From Streptomyces sp. TP-A0356 (GTDB lineage Bacteria; Actinomycetota; Actinomycetes; Streptomycetales; Streptomycetaceae), in contig NZ_BBZJ01000045.1 in the NCBI RefSeq assembly GCF_001417775.1, positions 1-32,122 of the forward strand: a DNA stretch of 32,122 nt. Reading direction: 5' to 3'. Positions 23,949 to 30,482 of this stretch are shown one piece after another (position 1 is the first letter of the stretch; each line of letters begins with the position of its first letter). The position numbers were made by a program, and so were the translations under genes. Under the pieces are notes generated by a model, which searched no databases, was not told the origin of the DNA, and saw only the letters and a program-made list of their open reading frames with translations.

Positions 23949-24063
23949 GGAGTATCCTGGTGATTACCGAGAGCATCTCGTACACCGGCTTCCACGCCGG
24001 GTCGTTCTCGGCGATTCATGGCAACCGGGCCGGCCGTGACCGGCCCGGGGTTGGGTCCGCGTC
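23949..24063 (+). promoter_or_regulatory. Conserved leader of DUF5994 gene 24064
   Basis: It contains GGAGTA, eleven bases, ACCGAGAGC, CATCTCG, CCGGC-TTCCAC-GCCGG, GTCGTTCTCGGCGA, a perfect 9-bp hairpin (24025-24033 with 24040-24048), then GGGTTGGGTCCGCGTC and the ATG. It is the best-formed of the set. The SD-like G-run lies directly at the 3' foot of the hairpin. Confidence 0.65.
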
Positions 24064-24624
24064 ATGACCGCGACCATTCCGTTCACACCCGCAGTCGGAG
24101 ACCGGGCCCCTTCTTCGTCACCGCTCCGACTCACGCTGGCGCGGGCCGGCGCCCCTCCGGCCCTGATCGACGGTGCCTGGTGGCCCCGTTCGCGCAACCT
24201 GACTGAGGAGCTCCCGGCGCTCGTCGAATGTCTCGACCCGCTGTGGGGGCGGATCACCCGGATAGCGGTGAGCCGCACGTTGTGGCCGGTCATCCCGGGT
24301 GAAGTGCCCGCGCACGGCCACATGGTGCGCGTCGGCTGGTCCAACGCCGGGCAGGACCCGCACAAGCTGTTGCTGCTGTCCCACACCTTCGGCCGCTGGG
24401 ACCTGCTGGTGATCCCACCGGAGACAGCCCCGGCCACCGCAGCCCGGCTCATGGCCACGGCCACCGACCCGTCGCGGAGCCTCACGGCGACCGGCCTGAT
24501 CCATGAGGCCGAACGTTTCCGGGCCGCGGCAGAGGCAGCGGCCGACTCGGACTCGCTCCGGGAGGCGGTCTGGGACTCCGAAGGCGGACACGACGCCCCC
24601 CCACCCCGCCTCACGCACTCCTGA
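24064..24624 (+). CDS. DUF5994 family protein
   Basis: This 186-aa protein has ALIDGAWWPRSRNLTEELPALVECLDPLWGRITRIAVSRTLWPVIPGEVPAHGHMVRVGW (about 34-93), QDPHKLLLLSHTFGRWDLLVIPPETAPATAARLMATATDPSRSLTATGLIHEAERF, then an Ala/Asp-rich tail. It is very close to 23611 in the core. The conserved Trp pair in AWWPRS, the WPVIP segment and the LLVIPPET strand suggest one compact alpha/beta domain. There is no membrane segment. It converges with the phosphatase gene at 24733 across a hairpin. Confidence 0.85.
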   Translation: MTATIPFTPAVGDRAPSSSPLRLTLARAGAPPALIDGAWWPRSRNLTEELPALVECLDPLWGRITRIAVSRTLWPVIPGEVPAHGHMVRVGWSNAGQDPHKLLLLSHTFGRWDLLVIPPETAPATAARLMATATDPSRSLTATGLIHEAERFRAAAEAAADSDSLREAVWDSEGGHDAPPPRLTHS

Positions 24625-24684
24625 CGGACCGGTCACCCGTCACGTGCCCACCGCGGCAGCAGGAGTGTGAGAGATCGGCGGTGG

Positions 24685-24714
24685 GGGAAAGGCTGCGTGC
24701 CGTCGGCCTTTCCC
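24685..24714. terminator. Hairpin between convergent genes
   Basis: A perfect 9-bp stem (GGGAAAGGC at 24685-24693 with GCCTTTCCC at 24706-24714) and a 12-nt loop. It lies between the stops at 24624 (+) and 24733 (-), so it can serve both genes. Confidence 0.6.
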
Positions 24715-24732
24715 TGGGGGTGGGAGGCCGGC

Positions 24733-25974
24733 TCACTCCGGGAGGGCGAGGTCGTCGGTGGCGCTCCCGCGCCATTCGATCAGCAGGAGCGTCGCATCGT
24801 CCGTCGTGATCCCGCCCCGCGCCCGTTGCAGCGTGTGGGAGAGGGAGCGCGCCACCGTCCGGATCTGTTGGGCCGTGGGCTCAAGGCGGTTCACCCACCC
24901 GATGAGCTGCTCCTCACTGAATTCCTCACCGCCGACATCGCGCTCCTCTATCAGTCCGTCGGTGAAGCACAGGATCCGGTCGCCGGGGATGAGAGCCACT
25001 TCACTGATCCGGGGCTCGTGACCGCCGAAGCCGACGGGCAGCGTCGTCGGGCCCTGCAGCCGTCGTACGACACGGTGTCCACGGATCAACAGAGGAGCGG
25101 GATGTCCGGCGTTGACCCACTGAAGCCTGCCCGTTGCCGTGTTGAGCCGCATCATCTGAGCGGTCACGAAGTGGTCGGGGCCGAACTGATCGGCGACGGC
25201 CCGGTCCATGAACGTATAGATCTCCGACAGGCCGACGCTGATGCGCCGGGCATGCCGGTAGGCTCCGATGACCACCGTGGCCATCGTGGCGGCGTCCAGT
25301 CCGTGGCCCATCGCGTCGACCATGGCCACATGCAGGACATCGCCGTTGAGGGCGTAGTCGAAGCTGTCGCCGGCCACGTCGTAGGCGGGTTCCAGCATCC
25401 CGGCCAGCTCGACCCGGGGCGTGGACATCGCCAGCGGTGGCAGCAGCGACCACTGGATCTCCGCCGCCACACTCATCGGTTCTCTGCGGCGCAGCCGGAA
25501 GAACAGATCGGTGTAACCGTGCTTGGTCACCAGCATGTCGGCCACGAGCGAGGCGAGCCTGCGCAGCAGCCGTCGCTCGTCGTCGTGGAGGCGGTCCAGG
25601 GTGACGGCCAGGACGCCCACCTGGTCGCCACCGTCCAGCAGGGGCATATAGACCCGTACACCGCCGGCCTGCGGCACCTCGACGGGACGCGCCTCCTGGA
25701 AGGCACGACCGGCATCGGAGCCGTCGATCGGCTGCGGTTCCCCGGCTGCCAGCCCGTCGCCCGGCAGGGGGACGAGCCACACCTGGCCGTAGTCCTGCAG
25801 GAAGAGCGAGGTCTCGCGGCCGTCGAGCCTGCCGATCTGCCGTGCGACGAGCGGACCGAGCTGGTGCGGCGGCAGCTCGTGCCCCTGGTCCAGCAGGATT
25901 CCCAGAAACTCCTCCCCGAAGCGCTCCGACCGGGTGGAGCCTTCCGCGGGTCCTTGCCCCTCACCGCCCGTCAT
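24733..25974 (-). CDS. SpoIIE-type PP2C phosphatase with N-terminal GAF-like domain
   Basis: This 413-aa protein belongs to a subfamily different from the two at 782 and 3321. Residues 20-160 look like a GAF-like sensor (VARQIGRLDGRETSLFLQDYGQVWLVPLP, RVYMPLLDGGDQVGVLAVTLDRLHDDERRLLRRLASLVADML). The linker AAEIQWSLLPPLAM (170-183) is typical of SpoIIE-type proteins. The PP2C domain has AYDVAGDSFDYALNGDVLHVAMVDAMGHG with D203 and D220, then WVNAGHPAPLLI, ILCFTDGLIEERD and TTDDATLLLIEW. No kinase is fused. The likely substrate is a phosphorylated STAS protein. A tiny open frame (18 codons, 25971-26027) overlaps the start codon by one codon and could couple translation, though it may be chance. 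Confidence 0.9.
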   Translation of the reverse strand: MTGGEGQGPAEGSTRSERFGEEFLGILLDQGHELPPHQLGPLVARQIGRLDGRETSLFLQDYGQVWLVPLPGDGLAAGEPQPIDGSDAGRAFQEARPVEVPQAGGVRVYMPLLDGGDQVGVLAVTLDRLHDDERRLLRRLASLVADMLVTKHGYTDLFFRLRRREPMSVAAEIQWSLLPPLAMSTPRVELAGMLEPAYDVAGDSFDYALNGDVLHVAMVDAMGHGLDAATMATVVIGAYRHARRISVGLSEIYTFMDRAVADQFGPDHFVTAQMMRLNTATGRLQWVNAGHPAPLLIRGHRVVRRLQGPTTLPVGFGGHEPRISEVALIPGDRILCFTDGLIEERDVGGEEFSEEQLIGWVNRLEPTAQQIRTVARSLSHTLQRARGGITTDDATLLLIEWRGSATDDLALPE

Positions 25975-26326
25975 CGCCGTGGCCCGGGGGGGACGTTCTG
26001 GCGGATCTTCACGAAGGTGCTGTGCATACGAACTCCCGACGGAGACTCACCGGTCGACGCGGTGGGGAACTCCCGCCCGGATCGTGGGGGTCGATCCACC
26101 GACTCCCCATCGAGTCGGCCGTGCGCTCGTGCGGCGAGGACCGGCACAACGGCCACCGGGCGCGCCCCGGCCGAGCCGCGGCGGCTGGTCAGCACCGGCG
26201 GCGGCCTCAGCCGGATCGACCTCTTCGCCGTCGTCGTCCGCCGCCGCGAACATCTTGGCGGGGTCCGCGCCGTCTGCCGGCCTGCCCGCAGCATGGATCA
26301 CTGCCCTGCAGGGCAACCGACCCCGC
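25975..26326. other. Intergenic stretch upstream of the third phosphatase gene
   Basis: I see no convincing gene. The 18-codon frame starting at 26027 (MHSTFVKIRQNVPPGPRR) ends on the phosphatase start codon. The rest is GC-rich sequence with overlapping meaningless frames. It should carry the promoter of the phosphatase gene. Confidence 0.35.
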
Positions 26327-26482
26327 CTACCAGTAGTGGCGTCGACCGGCGACGGCGTGTCCCATCGCGCCGAGGATCCACAGGATGGCTCCCACGACCA
26401 GCAGGATGATCCCGATGGTCCACAGGATGGACAGGCCGGTGAGGAAGCCGACGACGAGCAGAATGACGCCCAGGATGATCAT
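26327..26482 (-). CDS. Small two-helix membrane protein (DUF6131-like)
   Basis: This 51-aa protein begins MIILGVILLVVGFLTGLSI, continues through a second hydrophobic helix (WTIGIILLVVGAILWILGAMG) and ends in the basic tail HAVAGRRHYW. Size, two-helix layout and the GRRHYW end fit the small actinobacterial family annotated as DUF6131. It has the ribosome binding site GAAGGAGAG just before the ATG at 26482. It lies 85 bp downstream of the AmaP-like gene on the same strand, so it may be the last gene of the envelope-stress operon. The function is unknown. Confidence 0.75.
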   Translation of the reverse strand: MIILGVILLVVGFLTGLSILWTIGIILLVVGAILWILGAMGHAVAGRRHYW

Positions 26483-26567
26483 GGTCTCTCCTTCGGGGGG
26501 TGGTGCCGGCGCGCCCGCGAACTGCTATGGGCCGCAAGGGCGTCGGCGGGAACGGCCGATCTCCTCC

Positions 26568-27176
26568 TCACTCCACGCGGTGTGGTCCGTGGCGGCTGAC
26601 CTGTAGGCGGACCTCGGTTGGCATGTCGGTGAGGCCGGTGGACCGACGCGCGGTGCCGATCGGGCCTTCGCACAGGGCACCGAGAGTGGCGCCGGGCGTG
26701 CCCTCGGGGGTGAGGGTGAGCTTGATGCGGGTGCGGTGGCGGCCCGGTCGGCCGGTGATGACTACGGCCGCATGGCCTACCCCTGGCAGGGCACCGGCTT
26801 CGTTCGCGATCGCTTCGCTGAGTGCGCGGTCGCGCAGTTCGACGCCCTCCTGCGGGGGTGTGCCGCCGACGGGCAGTGAGCCGGGGCGGTGTCGGCTCAG
26901 CTGGGCGAGCAGCCACCACAGGGCGAGGAGGGCGGTGAGGACGAGGGCGGCGATGACCGCGGGCCACCACCACCAGCCCTGGCTGCTCCAGCGGGCCCGG
27001 TCGGCGGAGCCGAGCAGGACGTCGGCCGGGGTGGTCAGGGGCCAGCCGGCGGGCGGGGCCAGATCGTGCCGCCTGTAGAGGTCGAGCCCGGCGAAGAGGA
27101 TGAGCAGTCCGCCGCCGAGGAGGACCAGCCCGGCGAGGGCCAGCAGGGTGCGGTTGAGAGCGGATCGCGGCGTCAT
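26568..27176 (-). CDS. AmaP-like membrane anchor of the Asp23 system
   Basis: This 202-aa protein has two transmembrane helices at about 10-31 and 70-92 (LLALAGLVLLGGGLLILFAGL and WWWPAVIAALVLTALLALWWLL), separated by an outer loop of about 40 residues. The cytoplasmic C-terminal part (GVELRDRALSEAIANEAGALPGVGHAAVVITGRPGRHRTRIKLTLTPEGTPGATLGALCEGPIGTARRSTGL) resembles AmaP, which tethers Asp23 to the membrane in Firmicutes. It is the fifth gene of the run 29091, 28515, 28351, 27891, 27176, all on the minus strand. The gap to DUF6286 is 28 bp. Confidence 0.75.
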   Translation of the reverse strand: MTPRSALNRTLLALAGLVLLGGGLLILFAGLDLYRRHDLAPPAGWPLTTPADVLLGSADRARWSSQGWWWWPAVIAALVLTALLALWWLLAQLSRHRPGSLPVGGTPPQEGVELRDRALSEAIANEAGALPGVGHAAVVITGRPGRHRTRIKLTLTPEGTPGATLGALCEGPIGTARRSTGLTDMPTEVRLQVSRHGPHRVE

Positions 27177-27204
27177 GGCGGGCTCCGGTGCTGCGGGTCT
27201 TGTG

Positions 27205-27891
27205 TCAGCGGGTGCGTCGCCGCGTCCGTACGGCGATGCGGAGAGGACGGGCGAGGGCGAGCCGGTCGCGCTCCTCGTCGAGGACGGCGGTGAGGTCGTC
27301 CTTCACCTGTCGGGGCTCGCGGAAGCGGACGTCCGCGCGGGCTTTGATGCGGTGGCGGCCCACCAGGACGTGCGCCGCGCCGACTCCGGGGACCCGCATG
27401 GCGGCGTCGCGCAGCAGGACGGCGGCTCCGTCGCGGTCCACGAAGGCCCGCAAGCGCGGGCAGCCGGCGGGTGAGCGCAGGGGCAGCCAACGGCGTTGAC
27501 CGGGGGTGAGGGCCAGGACGATCAGCCAGACGCCGACGGCGGCGGCCACGGCGGCCCCCGTCAGCATCCACACGTCGTCCACCGGGCGGGTCGCCAGTTC
27601 GTCGGCCAGGTGCCGTCGCCAGGCCGCGGCCGGACGTCCCGCCCGTACGGCGATAACGTCGACGAGCGTCGCGACCGCGGCAACGAGGATCACCGCGGCG
27701 ACCAGCGCCGCCGTGATGCGGCGCGCGGACCACTTGCGACGGGTTCGGTGCCCTCCTTCGCGCTCACCGGCTGTGAGGTCCGAGGTGGACACGTCGCGTT
27801 CGGGAGGGTCGGGCTCCTTCGTCAGTGGCACCGCGGCACGGTGCGTGGACGACGCGGAGCCGCGGCCCGGGGGACGTGGACCGGATGTCAT
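27205..27891 (-). CDS. DUF6286 membrane protein
   Basis: This 228-aa protein has a polar, charged N-terminal tail of about 55 residues, two transmembrane helices (about 58-82 and 109-130) and a C-terminal cytoplasmic domain (VDRDGAAVLLRDAAMRVPGVGAAHVLVGRHRIKARADVRFREPRQVKDDLTAVLDEERDRL). That domain resembles the Asp23/AmaP fold in its 'PGVxxAxVxVgrhrikaraxV' strand pattern. DUF6286 proteins are usually encoded with Asp23 and AmaP in actinobacteria, as here. The likely role is a membrane partner of Asp23 in envelope stress; this rests on gene context. The N-terminal tail is rich in Pro and Arg and may be variable. Confidence 0.75.
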   Translation of the reverse strand: MTSGPRPPGRGSASSTHRAAVPLTKEPDPPERDVSTSDLTAGEREGGHRTRRKWSARRITAALVAAVILVAAVATLVDVIAVRAGRPAAAWRRHLADELATRPVDDVWMLTGAAVAAAVGVWLIVLALTPGQRRWLPLRSPAGCPRLRAFVDRDGAAVLLRDAAMRVPGVGAAHVLVGRHRIKARADVRFREPRQVKDDLTAVLDEERDRLALARPLRIAVRTRRRTR

Positions 27892-27943
27892 CGCGATCGC
27901 CCTTCCTGCACGGCGTGCCCGGTGACCCGGGCCGCCCGGCCGC

Positions 27944-28351
27944 TCACCGGACCCGCCCCCGGCTCGAGTCGGCGGCGGTCACCAGCCGCCGGACGGTGAG
28001 GAGGACCTCTCCCACCCGCAGCCCGGTCAGCTGGGCGACCCGTTCGGCGACGTCCCGCTGGATCCGCTCGCAGACACGGGGGATGTCGGTGGGGTAGGGC
28101 AGGTCCATGGTCAGATGCAGGCGCACCGATCCGGTACGGACGGCGGCGGAGGCGCGGGGTGCCGCAGGTCCGCCCCGATCGGGCGGTACCGCGGCGCGCC
28201 GCGCCTGCGCCGCGCGCGCGGCCTGCGCGGCGATACGGGCGACCACCCTGTCCGGGATGACGGTGGCGCCCCGCTCGGCCGGGGGCGGCAGCCCGGCGGC
28301 CGGCGCCGGCGGGCCCGACCCCTCGCCGGGGGAACCGGGCCGGGTCTTCAC
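27944..28351 (-). CDS. Asp23/Gls24-like protein (second copy)
   Basis: The chosen start is the GTG at 28351, which overlaps the stop of the small membrane protein gene (GTGA). It gives a 135-aa protein. A larger open frame reaches 28522 but runs antisense-like over the membrane protein gene. After a Pro-rich start come IPDRVVARIAAQAARAAQARRAA, SVRLHLTMDLPYPTDIPRVCERIQRDVAERVAQLTGLRVGEVLLTVRRLV. The latter is the Asp23 core, ending in the 'tGlxVxevxxxV' strand. The first half of the domain seems shortened, with low-complexity sequence. It is probably an Asp23 partner, made together with the genes on both sides. Confidence 0.75.
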   Translation of the reverse strand: MKTRPGSPGEGSGPPAPAAGLPPPAERGATVIPDRVVARIAAQAARAAQARRAAVPPDRGGPAAPRASAAVRTGSVRLHLTMDLPYPTDIPRVCERIQRDVAERVAQLTGLRVGEVLLTVRRLVTAADSSRGRVR

Positions 28352-28515
28352 CGCTGCCTCCGTGTCCGGAGGTCCAGGTCGCCCTGTACGACGAGGCCGA
28401 CGATCAGCCCCGCCGCGCCCAGGACCAGGACCAGCAAAAACGCCCAGAAGCCGCCGAAGTAGCCGGCGAAGCCGAGGGCCATGCCGGCCGCGAGTCCCGT
28501 CGTTGCTGTGTTCAT
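28348..28515 (-). CDS. Small two-helix membrane protein (DUF2273-like)
   Basis: This 55-aa protein (MNTATTGLAAGMALGFAGYF, then GGFWAFLLVLVLGAAGLIVGLVV, then QGDLDLRTRRQR) was found by translating the minus strand between the two Asp23 genes. It has two hydrophobic stretches and a charged C-terminal end. DUF2273 proteins of this shape sit with Asp23 and AmaP in many Gram-positive bacteria, which fits here. The stop overlaps the next start by four bases, so translation is coupled. Confidence 0.72.
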   Translation of the reverse strand: MNTATTGLAAGMALGFAGYFGGFWAFLLVLVLGAAGLIVGLVVQGDLDLRTRRQR

Positions 28516-28599
28516 CTCGCACTCACCCGTCTCGCGAGCGTCCCTCTCGCCGTGATCATCCGCTCGGGCCCGAGATCACGGCGGTGGTCCCGGCAGCGG

Positions 28600-29091
28600 T
28601 CATCTCACGCGGCCCTCGTCCGGTTCGGTCTGCTGCTCCTCGTCGTCGGGCAGGTGGACGTCGTCGACGGCGATGTTCACCTCCACGACCTCCAGGCCCG
28701 TCATCCGCTCCACGGCGCTGATGACATTGACGCGTACGCCGCCCGCGACGTCGACGATGGAGACGCCGTACTCGACGACGACGTCCAGGTCCACCGCGGC
28801 CTGCCGTTCCCCGACCTCGACCTTGACGCCGCGGGTGACCGCTCCGCCTCCGCCTGCGCCGGGGACGCGTTCCCGCATGGCTCCGAAGGCGCGGGCCATG
28901 CCCGCGCCCAGGCTGTGGATGCCCGGTACCTCGCGGGCGGCCATGCCCGCGATCTTGGCCACCACACCGTCCGCGATGGTGGTCCTGCCCCGTGTCTCGG
29001 CCGGAGCCCCGGCCCCGGTGCGGCCCTTGAGCGCGCTCACGCCCGCTTCGGGCCGGCTGCCCCCGCCGACGCTGGTGATGTTGTCCGTCAT
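28600..29091 (-). CDS. Asp23/Gls24 family envelope stress response protein
   Basis: This 163-aa protein starts at the ATG at 29091 (MTDNITSVGGGSRPEAG). It has the full Asp23 fold: GRTTIADGVVAKIAGMAAREVPGIHSLGAG (about 35-64), VKVEVGERQAAVDLDVVVEYGVSIVDVAGGVRVNVISAVERMTGLEVVEVNIAVDDVHLPDDEE. Asp23 is an abundant cytoplasmic protein held at the membrane by AmaP, and responds to alkaline and cell-wall stress in Firmicutes. It is the first gene of the minus-strand operon and stands back-to-back with the ECF sigma gene, with 153 bp between the start codons. That intergenic stretch holds a Crp-like site and a possible SigB-type promoter. Confidence 0.9.
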   Translation of the reverse strand: MTDNITSVGGGSRPEAGVSALKGRTGAGAPAETRGRTTIADGVVAKIAGMAAREVPGIHSLGAGMARAFGAMRERVPGAGGGGAVTRGVKVEVGERQAAVDLDVVVEYGVSIVDVAGGVRVNVISAVERMTGLEVVEVNIAVDDVHLPDDEEQQTEPDEGRVR

Positions 29092-29181
29092 GGCGGTCGC
29101 CTCGATCGGTCGGCCGGACACCGGAATGGTGCCCGTCGAACGTTGGACATACCGGGCGGCACAATCCTCACGCGTCTGGCA

Positions 29182-29214
29182 TGTGATGTGCGTCACAACT
29201 CATATCGGGGGTAC
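29182..29214 (+). promoter_or_regulatory. Crp-like operator overlapping a SigB-type promoter
   Basis: TGTGA-N6-TCACA at 29182-29197 is an exact match to the classic Crp consensus palindrome, which Streptomyces Crp also binds. GCGT (29190-29193), 15 bases, then GGGTAC (29209-29214) fits the SigB-type form GNNT-N14-16-GGGTAC. The -10 lies 30 bp before the ECF start codon. The operator covers the -35, so binding could block this promoter. Confidence 0.5.
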
Positions 29215-29244
29215 ACGCTCGTTCCGAGCCTGCGTGGGAGCGTC

Positions 29245-29820
29245 ATGATCGAACGCACTGCTTCCCCACGACTGGGGTGCGACCTGCCCGACCGCCTGCT
29301 GGCGGTACGGGCGGCCGAGGGGGACGAGGACTCCTTCGCCGTTCTCGTCCAGCGGCACAGCCGCTCCCTCCTGACCCTGGCCCGCTGCATGCTGGGCAAT
29401 CCCCAGGACGCCGAAGAGGCCGTTCAGGACGCCTTCATCAGCGCCTGGCGCCACCTGCCGGAATACCGCCACAGGGCGGAGTTCCGCACCTGGATGTACC
29501 GGATCACCGTCAACCGCTGCCAGACCATGTGCCGCCGCCGACCGCCGCCCCTCCCCCTGGACGCCGTCGCCGAACCCGCGGCGGGCGACGCGTGGAGCCA
29601 GCCCGCCCGGACCGCCGAGCAGGACGCGGCCACGGCCGCCCTGTCCCGCGCACTCGCCGAGCTGGACGCCGGGCAGCGGGTCTGCTGGATCCTGAGGGAG
29701 GTGCAGGGCTTGCCCTACAAGGAGATCGCGCACGTGACGCGTACCGGCGAGCAGACGGTACGCGGCAGACTGTTCAGGGCACGCCGATCCCTGCAGGAGG
29801 CGATGGGCCCATGGCGCTAG
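29245..29820 (+). CDS. ECF-type RNA polymerase sigma factor
   Basis: The 191-aa protein starts at the ATG at 29245. Region 2 is ARCMLGNPQDAEEAVQDAFISAWRHLPEYRHRAEFRTWMYRITVNRC (about 50-95), with the DAEEAVQDAF core that contacts RNA polymerase. Region 4 is CWILREVQGLPYKEIAHVTRTGEQTVRGRLFRARRSLQEAM (about 148-189), a helix-turn-helix for the -35. The short linker without region 3 marks it as ECF. Its last codons overlap the next gene (start at 29811), the usual layout for a sigma factor and its anti-sigma partner. It stands back-to-back with the Asp23 operon, a probable target. ECF factors often drive their own gene, but I see no clear autoregulatory promoter apart from the SigB-type one. Confidence 0.92.
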   Translation: MIERTASPRLGCDLPDRLLAVRAAEGDEDSFAVLVQRHSRSLLTLARCMLGNPQDAEEAVQDAFISAWRHLPEYRHRAEFRTWMYRITVNRCQTMCRRRPPPLPLDAVAEPAAGDAWSQPARTAEQDAATAALSRALAELDAGQRVCWILREVQGLPYKEIAHVTRTGEQTVRGRLFRARRSLQEAMGPWR

Positions 29821-30482
29821 ACGATCCGCACACGCGGCCTCCCGGACCGCCCGGAGCCGGCGGGCCCCGCAACGGCTCGGCCGCCGCCGACGTGCCCCCG
29901 ATCGCAGGCGATGAGGTACTGCCCTGCGGCCGCCTGCTCAGCCGGGTCTGGGAACAGGCGCGGGACGCACCGCCGGCCGCCGACCTGCACCCGGTGTCCT
30001 GTCCTCACTGCCGAGAGGCAGTCGAGGGACTGGCAACGGTGAACGCGGCCGCCCGGGCGCTGCGCGACGAGGACCCTCCGGGCCTGCACGCACTCGCGGA
30101 CCGGGTCATGGACGTCGTCAGGGCAGAGGCCCGGTTCGGGCGACTGCTGCCCCTGGCCGACCCCGACCGCGACCTGCGGATCGCCGAGAGCGCCGCGGCG
30201 AAGGTGCTGAGGCAGGCCGCGGACACGGTCCCCGGTTCCAGGGCCGCGACCTGCCGGCTCATACCCGAGGGCAACGGCACCGACGTGCGGGTGACCATGA
30301 CCCTGGCCGCCGCCCTCGACCGCCCGCTCCCCGACCGGGTCCACCAGGTACGCCGAACGGTCCTCCACTCGGCCGGACAGGACCTGGGGCTCACGGTGAC
30401 AGCCGTCGACATCACCGTGGCCGACGTACTGGACCCGGGGCCGACCCCAGGTCCCCGCCTCCCGACGGGCGGTGGCGCATGA
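29811..30482 (+). CDS. Zinc-finger anti-sigma-like protein with Asp23-like C-terminal domain
   Basis: The 223-aa protein begins ten bases before the sigma factor's last base, so it is tightly coupled. After a Pro/Gly-rich start, residues 39-67 read C39-x20-H60-x3-C64-x2-C67 (LLSRVWEQARDAPPAADLHPVSCPHC). This matches the H-x3-C-x2-C zinc motif of ZAS anti-sigma factors. There is no transmembrane helix. The C-terminal half (CRLIPEGNGTDVRVTMTLAAALDRPLPDRVHQVRRTVLHSAGQDLGLTVTAVDITVADVLDPG) resembles the Asp23 core. The likely role is a soluble anti-sigma factor whose Asp23 domain reports envelope state. Anti-sigma function is inferred from position and motif; zinc binding with a Cys cluster may also allow redox sensing. 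Confidence 0.7.
   Translation: MALDDPHTRPPGPPGAGGPRNGSAAADVPPIAGDEVLPCGRLLSRVWEQARDAPPAADLHPVSCPHCREAVEGLATVNAAARALRDEDPPGLHALADRVMDVVRAEARFGRLLPLADPDRDLRIAESAAAKVLRQAADTVPGSRAATCRLIPEGNGTDVRVTMTLAAALDRPLPDRVHQVRRTVLHSAGQDLGLTVTAVDITVADVLDPGPTPGPRLPTGGGA

Noticed and set aside
27944..28522. 192-aa version of the second Asp23-like protein
   Set aside because: Its first 57 codons overlap the DUF2273-like gene in another frame and have no Asp23 pattern; the GTG at 28351 with a coupled overlap is better.
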